Shown: positions 1 to 8,154 of the stretch, one piece after another
How positions within the stretch are numbered: position 1 is the first letter of the stretch
How the letters are laid out: each line of letters begins with the position of its first letter
Notes under the pieces: generated by a model
The model's database searches: none
What the model saw: only the letters and a program-made list of their open reading frames with translations
Told to the model about the DNA's origin: nothing
Assembly (NCBI RefSeq): GCF_016616425.1
Contig: NZ_CP067101.1
Location: 6,200,001 to 6,264,000 of the forward strand
DNA from: Bradyrhizobium diazoefficiens
Lineage (GTDB): Bacteria; Pseudomonadota; Alphaproteobacteria; Rhizobiales; Xanthobacteraceae
Direction: 5' to 3'
DNA: 64,000 bases
Made by a program: the position numbers and the translations under genes

Positions 1-1389
1 GGATCTTCCTGCTCCAGGCGGTAGCGGTTAACTCCAACGATCACGTGATCTCCACGGTCAATTGCGGCCTGTTTTTGCGTCGCAGATTCCTCGATCAGCC
101 GCTTCGGCCACCCAGTCGCAATCGCGCGCGCCATCCCTCCCATTTGTTCGATTTTCTCCATGAGTTGCCAAGCCTCACGGGCCAGATCGTCTGTCAGGCG
201 CTCAACATAGTAGGATCCTGCAAGAGGATCGACGACGTCGGTGACGCCTGTCTCATTCTGAAGTATCAATTGGGTATTCCGAGCGATCCGCGCCGAAAAT
301 TCGGTTGGCAGTGCGATTGCTTCGTCAAATGCATTTGTGTGCAAGGACTGTGTCCCGCCGAGCACGGCAGCCAGTGCCTCGTAGGCAGTCCGCACGATGT
401 TGTTATATGGATCTTGCTCCTGAAGGGACACTCCGGATGTCTGGCAGTGCGTACGAAGTATTAGAGAGGATTGCTTCTGGGGCTGAAACTCCGTCATAAC
501 CCGCGACCAAATCAGTCGGGCAGCACGTAATTTTGCCGCCTCCATGAAGAAATTCATGCCGATCGCGAAAAAGAAAGAAAGCCGTCCGGCAAACTCATCG
601 ACGTTAAGCCCCTTGGCAATCGCCGATCGAACGTATTCGCGTCCATCGGCAAGGGTGAAGGCAAGCTCCTGGACCAGCGTCGCTCCAGCTTCCTGCATGT
701 GGTAGCCAGAGATCGAGATCGAATTGAACCGCGGCATGTGCTGCGCCGCGTAGGCAATGATGTCTGCAACAATGCGCATCGATGGCTGCGGAGGATAGAT
801 GTACGTATTTCGGACCATGAACTCCTTGAGGATGTCGTTCTGGATCGTTCCTGATAATCTTTCCCGAGCGACACCTTGCTCCTCACCGGCCACGATGAAC
901 GTTGCCAAGATTGGAATGACGGCTCCGTTCATGGTCATCGAAACGGACGTTTCGCCGAGGGGAATACCGTCGAAGAGGATTTTCATGTCTTCGACCGAAT
1001 CGATGGCAACGCCAGCCTTACCCACATCGCCTACAACGCGAGGATGGTCCGAGTCGTATCCGCGGTGCGTCGCCAGGTCGAAAGCGACTGACAATCCCTT
1101 TTGTCCGGATGCCAAGGCTGCACGATAGAACGCATTGGATGCCTCCGGAGTCGAAAACCCAGCGTACTGCCGAATCGTCCAAGGCCGGCCAGCGTACATC
1201 GTCGCCCGCGGACCACGAACGAACGGCCACATACCAGGCAACGAGTCCAAGTGGGCAATACCGTTCAAGTCCGACGCCGTGTAGATGGGTTTGATCGCGA
1301 TGTCTTCTGGCGTTCCGCGCACGAGCGTATCGGGATCGGCCTTCAGTTCCTTCTCCGCGACTTTCCTCCACTCATCCGGAAATATCATT
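1..1389 (-). pseudogene. Methylmalonyl-CoA mutase large subunit, partial, frameshifted at the start
   Basis: The reading frame is open from 1382 to the window edge (460 codons) and encodes the N-terminal part of a B12-dependent methylmalonyl-CoA mutase, which isomerises (R)-methylmalonyl-CoA to succinyl-CoA. Family landmarks include [20 protein letters not shown], the [16 protein letters not shown] segment, [10 protein letters not shown] and [11 protein letters not shown] of the substrate-binding TIM barrel. The C-terminal B12 domain lies outside the window. A good ribosome site (GGAAGGA) precedes an ATG at 1387-1389, but that ATG reads only five codons before a stop. A run of four T, where three would give the family start M-I-F-P-D-E-W, shifts the frame. 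In the open frame the first ATG is about 45 residues in, and a GTG lies at 1320-1322. It follows pccA by 40 bases, so it is the last visible gene of the propionate block. Either it is inactivated, it starts at the GTG, or the extra base is a sequencing error. Family call very sure; status uncertain. Confidence 0.88.
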
Positions 1390-1429
1390 GTTCGTCCTTC
1401 CTCATGTCTCATGCCTTCGGTGGCCGAAC

Positions 1430-3445
1430 TCATTCGAATTCCAAGATCAGCGCATCCACCGCCAGCGTGGCGCCGGCGCTGGCGTGGATCTTCTTCACCG
1501 TGCCGTCGCGCTCGGCGCGCAGCACGTTCTGCATCTTCATGGCTTCGACGACCGCAAGCGTCTCGCCAGCCTTGACCTCCTGCCCTTCGGTCACCGCGAT
1601 CGAGACGATGAGGCCAGGCATCGGACACAGCAGCTTCTTGCCGGTGTCGGAGGCCGTCGTCACCGGCATCAGCTTCGCCGAGGCGGCTTCCGCTTCGGTC
1701 CAGACATAAACCGGCACCTCGACGCCCTGATGCGCGAGGCGGATGCCGTTGGCGATCGGGCGCGCCTGCACAGCGACCAAGTGGCCATCGATGGTGCCCT
1801 GCCAGACCGGATCGCCTGGCTTCCACGGTGAGGCCAGCAGATGCGCATTGCCGGCTTTGCCCTCGGCATCGACGAAGCGTACCGCGATCGCCTCGCCCTC
1901 GCGGGCGACCTCGAGCAGGATCTCCTGGCGGTCGAGCCAGACCGCACGGCGGCGCTCGCGCTGCACGATGCGGCCGCCCATCTGGCCGGAGATCTGCCGC
2001 TTGCGCTCGCCGAGCACGTGATCGATGGCGGCGCCGACCGCGGCGATCCGTCGCGCGACCTCACCGTCGGGCACGCGCACTGCAAAGCCCTTGGGGAATT
2101 CCTCGGCGATGAAGCCGGTCGACAGATTGCCCTCGCGCCAGCGCGGATGATGCATCAGCGCCGACAGGAACGGGATGTTGTGGCGGATGCCATCGACATA
2201 GAACGAATCCAGCGCGGTTGCCTGCGCCTCGATCGCAGCCGCGCGCGATGGCGCGTGCGTGACGAGTTTTGCGATCATCGGATCGTAATGGATCGAGATC
2301 TCGCCGCCCTCCTGCACGCCGGTGTCGTTGCGCACGGTGATGCCATCCTTGCTCACCTCCGCCGGCGGGCGATACTTCACGAGACGGCCGATCGAGGGCA
2401 GGAAGTTGCGGAACGGGTCTTCGGCATAGAGGCGCGATTCCACCGCCCAGCCGGTCAGCGTGACGTCCTTCTGCGCGAGCGCGAGCTTCTCGCCCGCGGC
2501 AACGCGGATCATCTGCTCGACGAGATCGACGCCGGTGACGAGCTCGGTGACGGGATGCTCGACCTGGAGGCGCGTGTTCATCTCGAGGAAGTAGAAGCTC
2601 TTGTCCTGGCCAGCGACGAACTCGACCGTGCCGGCGGAATCGTAGTTCACTGCCTTGGCCAGCGCGACCGCCTGCTCGCCCATCTTGCGGCGGGTGGCTT
2701 CGTCGAGCAGCGGCGACGGTGCCTCCTCGATGACCTTCTGGTTGCGGCGCTGGATCGAGCATTCGCGCTCGCCGAGATAGATCACATTGCCATGCTTGTC
2801 GCCCAGCACCTGGATCTCGATGTGGCGGGGATCGACGATGAACTTTTCGACGAAGACGCGGTCGTCGCCGAACGAGGCCTTGGCCTCGGCCTTGGCAAGG
2901 TTGAAACCTTCCGCGACCTCGGCCTTCGAATGTGCGATGCGCATGCCCTTGCCGCCACCGCCGGCAGAGGCCTTGATCATGACAGGATAGCCGATCTCGT
3001 CGGCGATCTTGACCGCGTGCTTGTCGTCCTCGATGACGCCGAGATGGCCCGGCACGGTCGAGACCTTGGCTTTCGCGGCCGCCTTCTTGGATTCGATCTT
3101 GTCGCCCATCGCGGCGATCGCGTCCGGGTTCGGGCCGATGAAGACGATGCCGGCGGCTTCCAGCACCCGCGGAAATGCTTCGCGCTCGGACAGGAAGCCG
3201 TAGCCGGGGTGCGCGGCCTCGGCGCCGGTCTTGCGGCAAGCCTCCACGATCTTCTCGATCACCAGATAGCTCTCGGCCGCAGCGGGCGGTCCGATCAGCA
3301 CGGCCTCGTCAGCCATCTCGACATGGAGAGCGTCGCGGTCGGCCTCGGAATAGACGGCAACCGTCTGAATTCCCATCTTGCGGGCGGTCTTGATGACCCG
3401 GCAGGCGATTTCGCCGCGGTTGGCGATCAGAATTGTTTTGAACAC
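1430..3445 (-). CDS. pccA: Propionyl-CoA (acyl-CoA) carboxylase alpha subunit, biotin carboxylase plus BCCP
   Basis: 671 residues. It carboxylates its own biotin with ATP and bicarbonate; PccB then transfers the carboxyl group to propionyl-CoA to make methylmalonyl-CoA. The N-terminal biotin carboxylase domain starts with [13 protein letters not shown]. The ATP-grasp glycine-rich loop [12 protein letters not shown] is near residue 165 and [14 protein letters not shown] near 290. The C-terminal biotinyl domain carries VVEAMKMQN, with the biotinylated Lys about 35 residues from the end. The start is a GTG (3443-3445), seven bases after the pccB stop, so the two are probably translationally coupled. 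Third-position GC is visibly much higher than in the flanking mutase and PDH genes, suggesting a separate origin. The length is normal for the family. An acetyl-/3-methylcrotonyl-CoA carboxylase is possible by fold, but the neighbouring mutase favours propionyl-CoA. Confidence 0.93.
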   Translation of the reverse strand: MFKTILIANRGEIACRVIKTARKMGIQTVAVYSEADRDALHVEMADEAVLIGPPAAAESYLVIEKIVEACRKTGAEAAHPGYGFLSEREAFPRVLEAAGIVFIGPNPDAIAAMGDKIESKKAAAKAKVSTVPGHLGVIEDDKHAVKIADEIGYPVMIKASAGGGGKGMRIAHSKAEVAEGFNLAKAEAKASFGDDRVFVEKFIVDPRHIEIQVLGDKHGNVIYLGERECSIQRRNQKVIEEAPSPLLDEATRRKMGEQAVALAKAVNYDSAGTVEFVAGQDKSFYFLEMNTRLQVEHPVTELVTGVDLVEQMIRVAAGEKLALAQKDVTLTGWAVESRLYAEDPFRNFLPSIGRLVKYRPPAEVSKDGITVRNDTGVQEGGEISIHYDPMIAKLVTHAPSRAAAIEAQATALDSFYVDGIRHNIPFLSALMHHPRWREGNLSTGFIAEEFPKGFAVRVPDGEVARRIAAVGAAIDHVLGERKRQISGQMGGRIVQRERRRAVWLDRQEILLEVAREGEAIAVRFVDAEGKAGNAHLLASPWKPGDPVWQGTIDGHLVAVQARPIANGIRLAHQGVEVPVYVWTEAEAASAKLMPVTTASDTGKKLLCPMPGLIVSIAVTEGQEVKAGETLAVVEAMKMQNVLRAERDGTVKKIHASAGATLAVDALILEFE

Positions 3446-3452
3446 TGCTATC

Positions 3453-4985
3453 TCACAACGGCAAATTATCGTGCTTCTTCGCCGGCGTTTCCACCTTCTT
3501 GTCCTTCAGCATCGCCAGCGCGCGGGCGATCCGCTTCCGCGTCGAGTGAGGCATGATGACGTCGTCGATGTAGCCGCGCTCGGCGGCGATGAACGGCGAC
3601 AGGAAACGGTCTTCGTATTCCTTGGTGCGCGCGGCGATCTTGTCGGGGTCGCCGATGTCCGAGCGGAAGATGATCTCGACCGCGCCCTTGGCGCCCATCA
3701 CGGCGATCTGGGCCGTCGGCCAGGCGTAGTTCATGTCGGCGCCGATTTCCTTGGACGCCATGACGTCGAAGGCGCCGCCATAGGCCTTGCGGGTGATGAT
3801 CGTCACCAGCGGCACGGTGCACTGCGAATAGGCGAACAGCAGTTTGGCGCCGTGCTTGATCAGGCCGCCATATTCCTGGCTCGTGCCCGGCAGGAAGCCC
3901 GGCACGTCGACGAAGGTGACGATCGGGATGTTGAAGGCGTCACAAAAGCGGACGAAGCGCGCAGCCTTGCGCGAGGCGTCCGAGTCGAGCACGCCGGCCA
4001 GCACCATCGGCTGGTTGGCGACGAAGCCGACGGTGCGGCCGGCGATGCGGCCAAAGCCGGTGACGATGTTCTTGGCGAAGCTTTCCGCGATCTCGAAGAA
4101 GTCGCCCTCGTCCACGACCTTCAGGATCAATTCCTTCATGTCGTAGGGCTTGTTTGGATTGTCGGGGATCAGCGTGTCGAGCGACATGTCGAGGCGACCG
4201 ATGTCGTCGAAGCTCGGCCATTCTGGCACGCCGTCGGTGTTGTTGGACGGCAGGAAATCAATCAGGCGACGCATCTGCAGCAGCGTCTCGACGTCGTTCT
4301 CGAAGGCGCCGTCGGCAATCGAGGAGCGCGTGGCGTGCACCGAGGCGCCGCCGAGCTCTTCGGCGGTGACAACCTCGTTGGTGACGGTCTTCACGACGTC
4401 GGGACCGGTGACGAACATGTAGCTGGTGTTCTTCACCATGAAGATGAAATCGGTCATGGCAGGCGAATAGACGTCACCGCCGGCGCAGGGGCCCATGATG
4501 ACGGAGATCTGCGGGATCACGCCCGAGGCGAGCACGTTGCGGCGGAACACGTAGGAATAGCCGGCAAGTGCTGCGACGCCCTCCTGGATGCGGGCGCCGC
4601 CCGCGTCATAGAGGCCGATGATGGGCGCCCGCGCCTTCATCGCCATGTCCTGGAGTTTTGTGATCTTCAGCGCGTGCGTCTCGGACAGCGACCCGCCGAA
4701 CACCGTAAAGTCCTTGGCGAAGACGAACGTCTTGCGGCCGTTGACGGTGCCCCAGCCGGTGACGACGCCGTCGCCGGGCACCTTGGTCTTCTCCATGCCG
4801 AACTCGGTGGAGCGGTGCTCGACGAACATGTCAAATTCCTCGAACGATCCCTTGTCGAGCAGCAGCTCGATGCGCTCGCGCGCGGTCAGCTTGCCGCGGG
4901 CGTGCTGCGCCTCGATGCGCTTCTCGCCGCCGCCGAGCTTTGCACCGGCACGACGGTCTTCAAGCTTTTCGAGGACACTATTCAT
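3453..4985 (-). CDS. pccB: Propionyl-CoA carboxylase beta subunit (carboxyltransferase)
   Basis: 510 residues, the normal PccB length. The crotonase-fold carboxyltransferase moves the carboxyl group from biotin to the acyl-CoA. Visible landmarks are the N-terminal [23 protein letters not shown] region, [17 protein letters not shown] (acyl-CoA oxyanion glycines), and in the second half [14 protein letters not shown] and [13 protein letters not shown], both diagnostic for acyl-CoA carboxylases. The ATG is at 4983-4985. There is no strong ribosome site, but the stop of a small ORF (4989-4991) ends just upstream, so re-initiation after that ORF is likely. It forms an operon with pccA and has the same GC-rich codon use. 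Confidence 0.94.
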   Translation of the reverse strand: MNSVLEKLEDRRAGAKLGGGEKRIEAQHARGKLTARERIELLLDKGSFEEFDMFVEHRSTEFGMEKTKVPGDGVVTGWGTVNGRKTFVFAKDFTVFGGSLSETHALKITKLQDMAMKARAPIIGLYDAGGARIQEGVAALAGYSYVFRRNVLASGVIPQISVIMGPCAGGDVYSPAMTDFIFMVKNTSYMFVTGPDVVKTVTNEVVTAEELGGASVHATRSSIADGAFENDVETLLQMRRLIDFLPSNNTDGVPEWPSFDDIGRLDMSLDTLIPDNPNKPYDMKELILKVVDEGDFFEIAESFAKNIVTGFGRIAGRTVGFVANQPMVLAGVLDSDASRKAARFVRFCDAFNIPIVTFVDVPGFLPGTSQEYGGLIKHGAKLLFAYSQCTVPLVTIITRKAYGGAFDVMASKEIGADMNYAWPTAQIAVMGAKGAVEIIFRSDIGDPDKIAARTKEYEDRFLSPFIAAERGYIDDVIMPHSTRKRIARALAMLKDKKVETPAKKHDNLPL

Positions 4986-4988
4986 TGC

Positions 4989-5126
4989 TCACGCAATCAA
5001 TTCACAGAGAGAAAATAAGTCCGGCAGGACTACCACGGCGAACTCAAGTAGAGAGGCAAACAGAGCAACAGAGCTCCATTCGGCCTTGAGGAAACCAAAT
5101 AGGTTTAGTTCGTCGATCTCGCTCAT
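4989..5126 (-). CDS. Small ORF linking lpd and pccB (45 residues)
   Basis: The ATG (5124-5126) overlaps the lpd stop as ATGA, and the TGA (4989-4991) lies three bases before the pccB ATG, so the frame fills the lpd-pccB gap exactly. The peptide begins MSEIDELNLFGFLKAEW and continues with a hydrophobic stretch (VALFASLLEFAVVVLPDLF) that could be a membrane or amphipathic helix. I do not recognise a family. The start overlap and the tight spacing to pccB suggest it is translated, at least as a coupling leader. A chance frame of 45 codons remains possible. Confidence 0.45.
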   Translation of the reverse strand: MSEIDELNLFGFLKAEWSSVALFASLLEFAVVVLPDLFSLCELIA

Positions 5127-6853
5127 GTTCTTTTTCCTGATTTAGCAACAGGCATAAGATCAGTGCAGACACCTTCGAATAGCTCCGCTGCCATACCTAT
5201 CGTCTCAGCTAAGGTCGGATGCGGATGAATCGTCCTCCCGATGTCCACCGCGTCAGCCCCCATCTCTATCGCGAGACATATTTCACCGATCATATCACCC
5301 GCGTGGGGCCCCACGATCACACCACCGAGGATTCGATGATTGTCGGCATCGAAAATAAGTTTTGTCATTCCGTACGATGCGCCGGACGCGATCGCACGCC
5401 CCGAAGCAGACCAGGGAAATTTCACAGATCTGACGTTCCGCTGGGCAGACAAGGCTTCTCGCTCGGAGAGACCGACCCACGCGATCTCTGGATCGGTATA
5501 CGCCACGCATGGCACGATCTTCGCGTCCAAATGCGCCTTCAGGCCGGCCGCCGCCTCGGCCGCCACATGCCCTTCGTGCATGGCCTTGTGCGCCAACATC
5601 GGCCCACCGACAACATCGCCGATGGCGAATATGTTCGGGACCTGCGTGCGCATTTGTTTATCTACCGTAAGAAAACCGTGGGCGTCGCACTGAAGTCCTA
5701 CCGATTCAACTCCGAGCGTCTCGACGTTGGGCGTCCGCCCGACCGATTGAAGCACGACATCGTAAGGACGCTTCTCTAGAGTCTCGCCCTTGATGGTGAC
5801 GACGACTTTGTCGCTCTCGACCGCGGCGTTCTCAACCGATCCCCCCAACCAAATGCGGTCAAATCGATGAGCATTCTTCCTTCGCCAGATCGCAACCGCC
5901 TCAGGATCTACGCCGGCCAAAAGCTCGGGCAGGCGCTCCACAATATCCACGCGAGCTCCAAGCGCGCTATAAATGGTCGCCATCTCGAGACCGATAATTC
6001 CGCCGCCAACAACCAACATCCTGTTCGGGACGGATTGCAATTGAAGGGCGCCAGTAGAATCGACGACTCGCGAGTCCAGCGGTAGCATTGGTAGCCGAAC
6101 GGCCGAGGATCCAGTGGCAATTACACACTTTTTGAAACCAATCGATCGCGTCTCGCCCTTGGCCGTAGCGACGATCAGGTGGTGCGGCGACCCGAATTTG
6201 GCTGTTCCCGAGATAATTTCGACCTTCCTCGCCTTCGCCATCTGGCCAAGACCATCGGTCAGTCGTTTGATGGTAGCGTCCTTGAACGATCTAAGCGCTT
6301 GAAGGTCGATCGCGGCGTCCCCAAACAGGATACCGTTCTCGGCAATTCGCTCTGCCTCTTCCTTTATGGCCGCAACGTGGAGCAGCGCCTTCGATGGGAT
6401 GCATCCGACGTTCAGACACACGCCTCCGAGGACATTATAGCGCTCAATGAGAACGACTTTCAGCCCGAGGTCCGCGGCGCGAAATGCCGCCGAGTATCCA
6501 CCTGGGCCCGCCCCGATTACCGCAAGATCGAATTCGGTCTCAACATCAGCTTCGTGGCGCCCCGTACTTTGCGATACCTTAGCTAGGATCTTCCGCTCCG
6601 ATGACGGTGAATTTGAACGAGCGATTTTGGCGACGACTGTTCCCTCAGAGACTTTGTCACCGATCTTGAGTGCAACGCTTTCGATTCTTCCGGCCCAGGG
6701 GGAAGGTATCTCCATCGTCGCTTTGTCGGACTCTACCGCAAGGAGCGCTTGGTCCGCAGCAATCTCATCCCCTTCTTTGATGAGAATTTCCATAACTGAA
6801 ACATCTTTGAAGTCGCCAATGTTCGGCACCCGAATTTCAACTGTCTCGGCCAT
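5123..6853 (-). CDS. lpd: Dihydrolipoamide dehydrogenase (E3) with N-terminal lipoyl domain
   Basis: 576 residues from the ATG at 6851-6853, which has GAGG six bases upstream; a TTG twelve bases earlier is less likely. Residues about 1-80 form a lipoyl domain with the ESDKATMEIPSP lipoylation motif. After a linker comes a flavin disulfide reductase: FAD-binding GAGPGGYSAAF, redox-active GGVCLNVGCIPSK, NAD-binding VVGGGIIGLEMA, the second FAD motif (IFAIGDVVGGP), and the C-terminal HPHPTLAE with the catalytic His-Glu pair. It reoxidises dihydrolipoyl groups of the E2 component. The lipoyl-E3 fusion with adjacent homodimeric E1 is typical of betaproteobacterial-style PDH operons, not of the usual alphaproteobacterial PdhAB type. 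It starts eight bases after the E2 stop. Confidence 0.95.
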   Translation of the reverse strand: MAETVEIRVPNIGDFKDVSVMEILIKEGDEIAADQALLAVESDKATMEIPSPWAGRIESVALKIGDKVSEGTVVAKIARSNSPSSERKILAKVSQSTGRHEADVETEFDLAVIGAGPGGYSAAFRAADLGLKVVLIERYNVLGGVCLNVGCIPSKALLHVAAIKEEAERIAENGILFGDAAIDLQALRSFKDATIKRLTDGLGQMAKARKVEIISGTAKFGSPHHLIVATAKGETRSIGFKKCVIATGSSAVRLPMLPLDSRVVDSTGALQLQSVPNRMLVVGGGIIGLEMATIYSALGARVDIVERLPELLAGVDPEAVAIWRRKNAHRFDRIWLGGSVENAAVESDKVVVTIKGETLEKRPYDVVLQSVGRTPNVETLGVESVGLQCDAHGFLTVDKQMRTQVPNIFAIGDVVGGPMLAHKAMHEGHVAAEAAAGLKAHLDAKIVPCVAYTDPEIAWVGLSEREALSAQRNVRSVKFPWSASGRAIASGASYGMTKLIFDADNHRILGGVIVGPHAGDMIGEICLAIEMGADAVDIGRTIHPHPTLAETIGMAAELFEGVCTDLMPVAKSGKRT

Positions 6854-6861
6854 GTTCGACC

Positions 6862-8136
6862 TCAAAGAGCGAAGCGACGGAGGTCACCGAGTGTCGCGGC
6901 GACATGGCCCAAGAACCGCGCTGCGGCCACGCCATCGACAACTCGATGATCCCAAGAGAGATTGATAGGCAACATCAGCCTGGGCTTAAAAGCAGCCCCA
7001 TCCCAAACCGCCTCGGTGGACGATCGGCCCGCACCGAGGATAGCTACCTCCGGTGCATTGATGATTGGAGTAAATCCGGCGCCACCTACGCCGCCCAAGG
7101 ATGAGACGGAGAAGCACCCGCCCTCCATGTCGCCTGCGGGCAGGGTCCCCGCGGTTGCCTTGTCGGCCAAGGCGCGCATTTCCGATGCGATCTCCAAAAG
7201 TCCCTTCTTGTCGCAATCTCTTATGACGGGCACCATCAGGCCCTTGGGCGTGTCGACTGCAAATCCGATGTGGACGTACTTCTTCAGAATAAGTTCCTCA
7301 CCTTCCAAGGAGGAGTTGAAGCGCGGGAACGTCCGAAGAGCGATCGCAGATGCCTTGATAAGAAGTGAAACCATGGTGAGTTTCGCACTTTGGCGCGAAG
7401 CGCTGCTCGCCGTCTTTCGGAACTCTTCAGCATCCGTGACGTCGGCCTTATCGAAGTTCGTGACATGGGGAATTACATGCCAATTGCGAGAAAGGTTCGC
7501 GCCGGCTACCTTCTGAATCCGCGTAAGAGCGATCCGCTCAATCGGGCCGAATTTTTTGAAATCCACCCGCGGCCACTCGAGAACTCCTCCTGCAATCCCG
7601 CCCGTCCCGCGCTGGGTCGCATTCGGATCGAGCGCTCGCTTTACGCAAGCGACAACATCCTCTCGCAGTAGCCGTCCTTTGGAACCAGTCGGCTCGACGT
7701 TTCCAAGGTCCACACCCAATTCCCGAGCAAGCGCCCTGACCGAAGGCGTCGCATAGGCGCCAAAACTAGAGACCGGCCCTTGCGTCTCCGGCTTAGTTCG
7801 CCTGCCGTGCTCCACCGCATTATGGGTCGAGGATGCAGGAATCGGCGCCAGCGGTACGGTCGTTAGAGATTCGACAGGGCGCTTTACGGGAGCACTATCT
7901 TGGTCGATAATCGCAAGCGGAGCTCCTTGAGAGACGCGGCTTCCCACCTGGACTTTCAATTCCTTTATTACGCCCGCCGACGGCGACGGCACCTCCATCG
8001 TGGCCTTGTCCGATTCGATAGTCAGCAGCGGCGTGTCGATCGAGATTCTGTCGCCGACGCTCACATTGATTTCTACAATCGGGACATCCTTGTAATCGCC
8101 AATATCCGGCAGGACGACATCCACCAATCTACTCAT
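6862..8136 (-). CDS. aceF: Dihydrolipoamide acyltransferase (E2) of a 2-oxoacid dehydrogenase complex
   Basis: 424 residues. One N-terminal lipoyl domain (ESDKATMEVPSP, Lys near residue 45) is followed by a proline/alanine linker, a peripheral subunit-binding domain (ATPSVRALARELGVDLGNVE, about 130-165), and a trimeric acyltransferase core ending with the catalytic LSWDHRVVDGVAAARF. The core resembles bacterial AceF (NWHVIPHVTNFDKADVT). It takes the acyl group from E1 and passes it to CoA. It sits between aceE and lpd in the same operon. Acetyl is the default acyl group; the pccAB/mutase genes downstream make propionyl (from 2-oxobutyrate) a reasonable alternative. Confidence 0.94.
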   Translation of the reverse strand: MSRLVDVVLPDIGDYKDVPIVEINVSVGDRISIDTPLLTIESDKATMEVPSPSAGVIKELKVQVGSRVSQGAPLAIIDQDSAPVKRPVESLTTVPLAPIPASSTHNAVEHGRRTKPETQGPVSSFGAYATPSVRALARELGVDLGNVEPTGSKGRLLREDVVACVKRALDPNATQRGTGGIAGGVLEWPRVDFKKFGPIERIALTRIQKVAGANLSRNWHVIPHVTNFDKADVTDAEEFRKTASSASRQSAKLTMVSLLIKASAIALRTFPRFNSSLEGEELILKKYVHIGFAVDTPKGLMVPVIRDCDKKGLLEIASEMRALADKATAGTLPAGDMEGGCFSVSSLGGVGGAGFTPIINAPEVAILGAGRSSTEAVWDGAAFKPRLMLPINLSWDHRVVDGVAAARFLGHVAATLGDLRRFAL

Positions 8137-8154
8137 AGCAGGATCCTCTTGGCC

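Noticed and set aside
1841..5018. Very long rightward frames (571 and 546 codons) opposite pccA and pccB
   Set aside because: They are antisense shadows caused by GC-rich third positions; the translations are low-complexity and the leftward genes are unmistakable.
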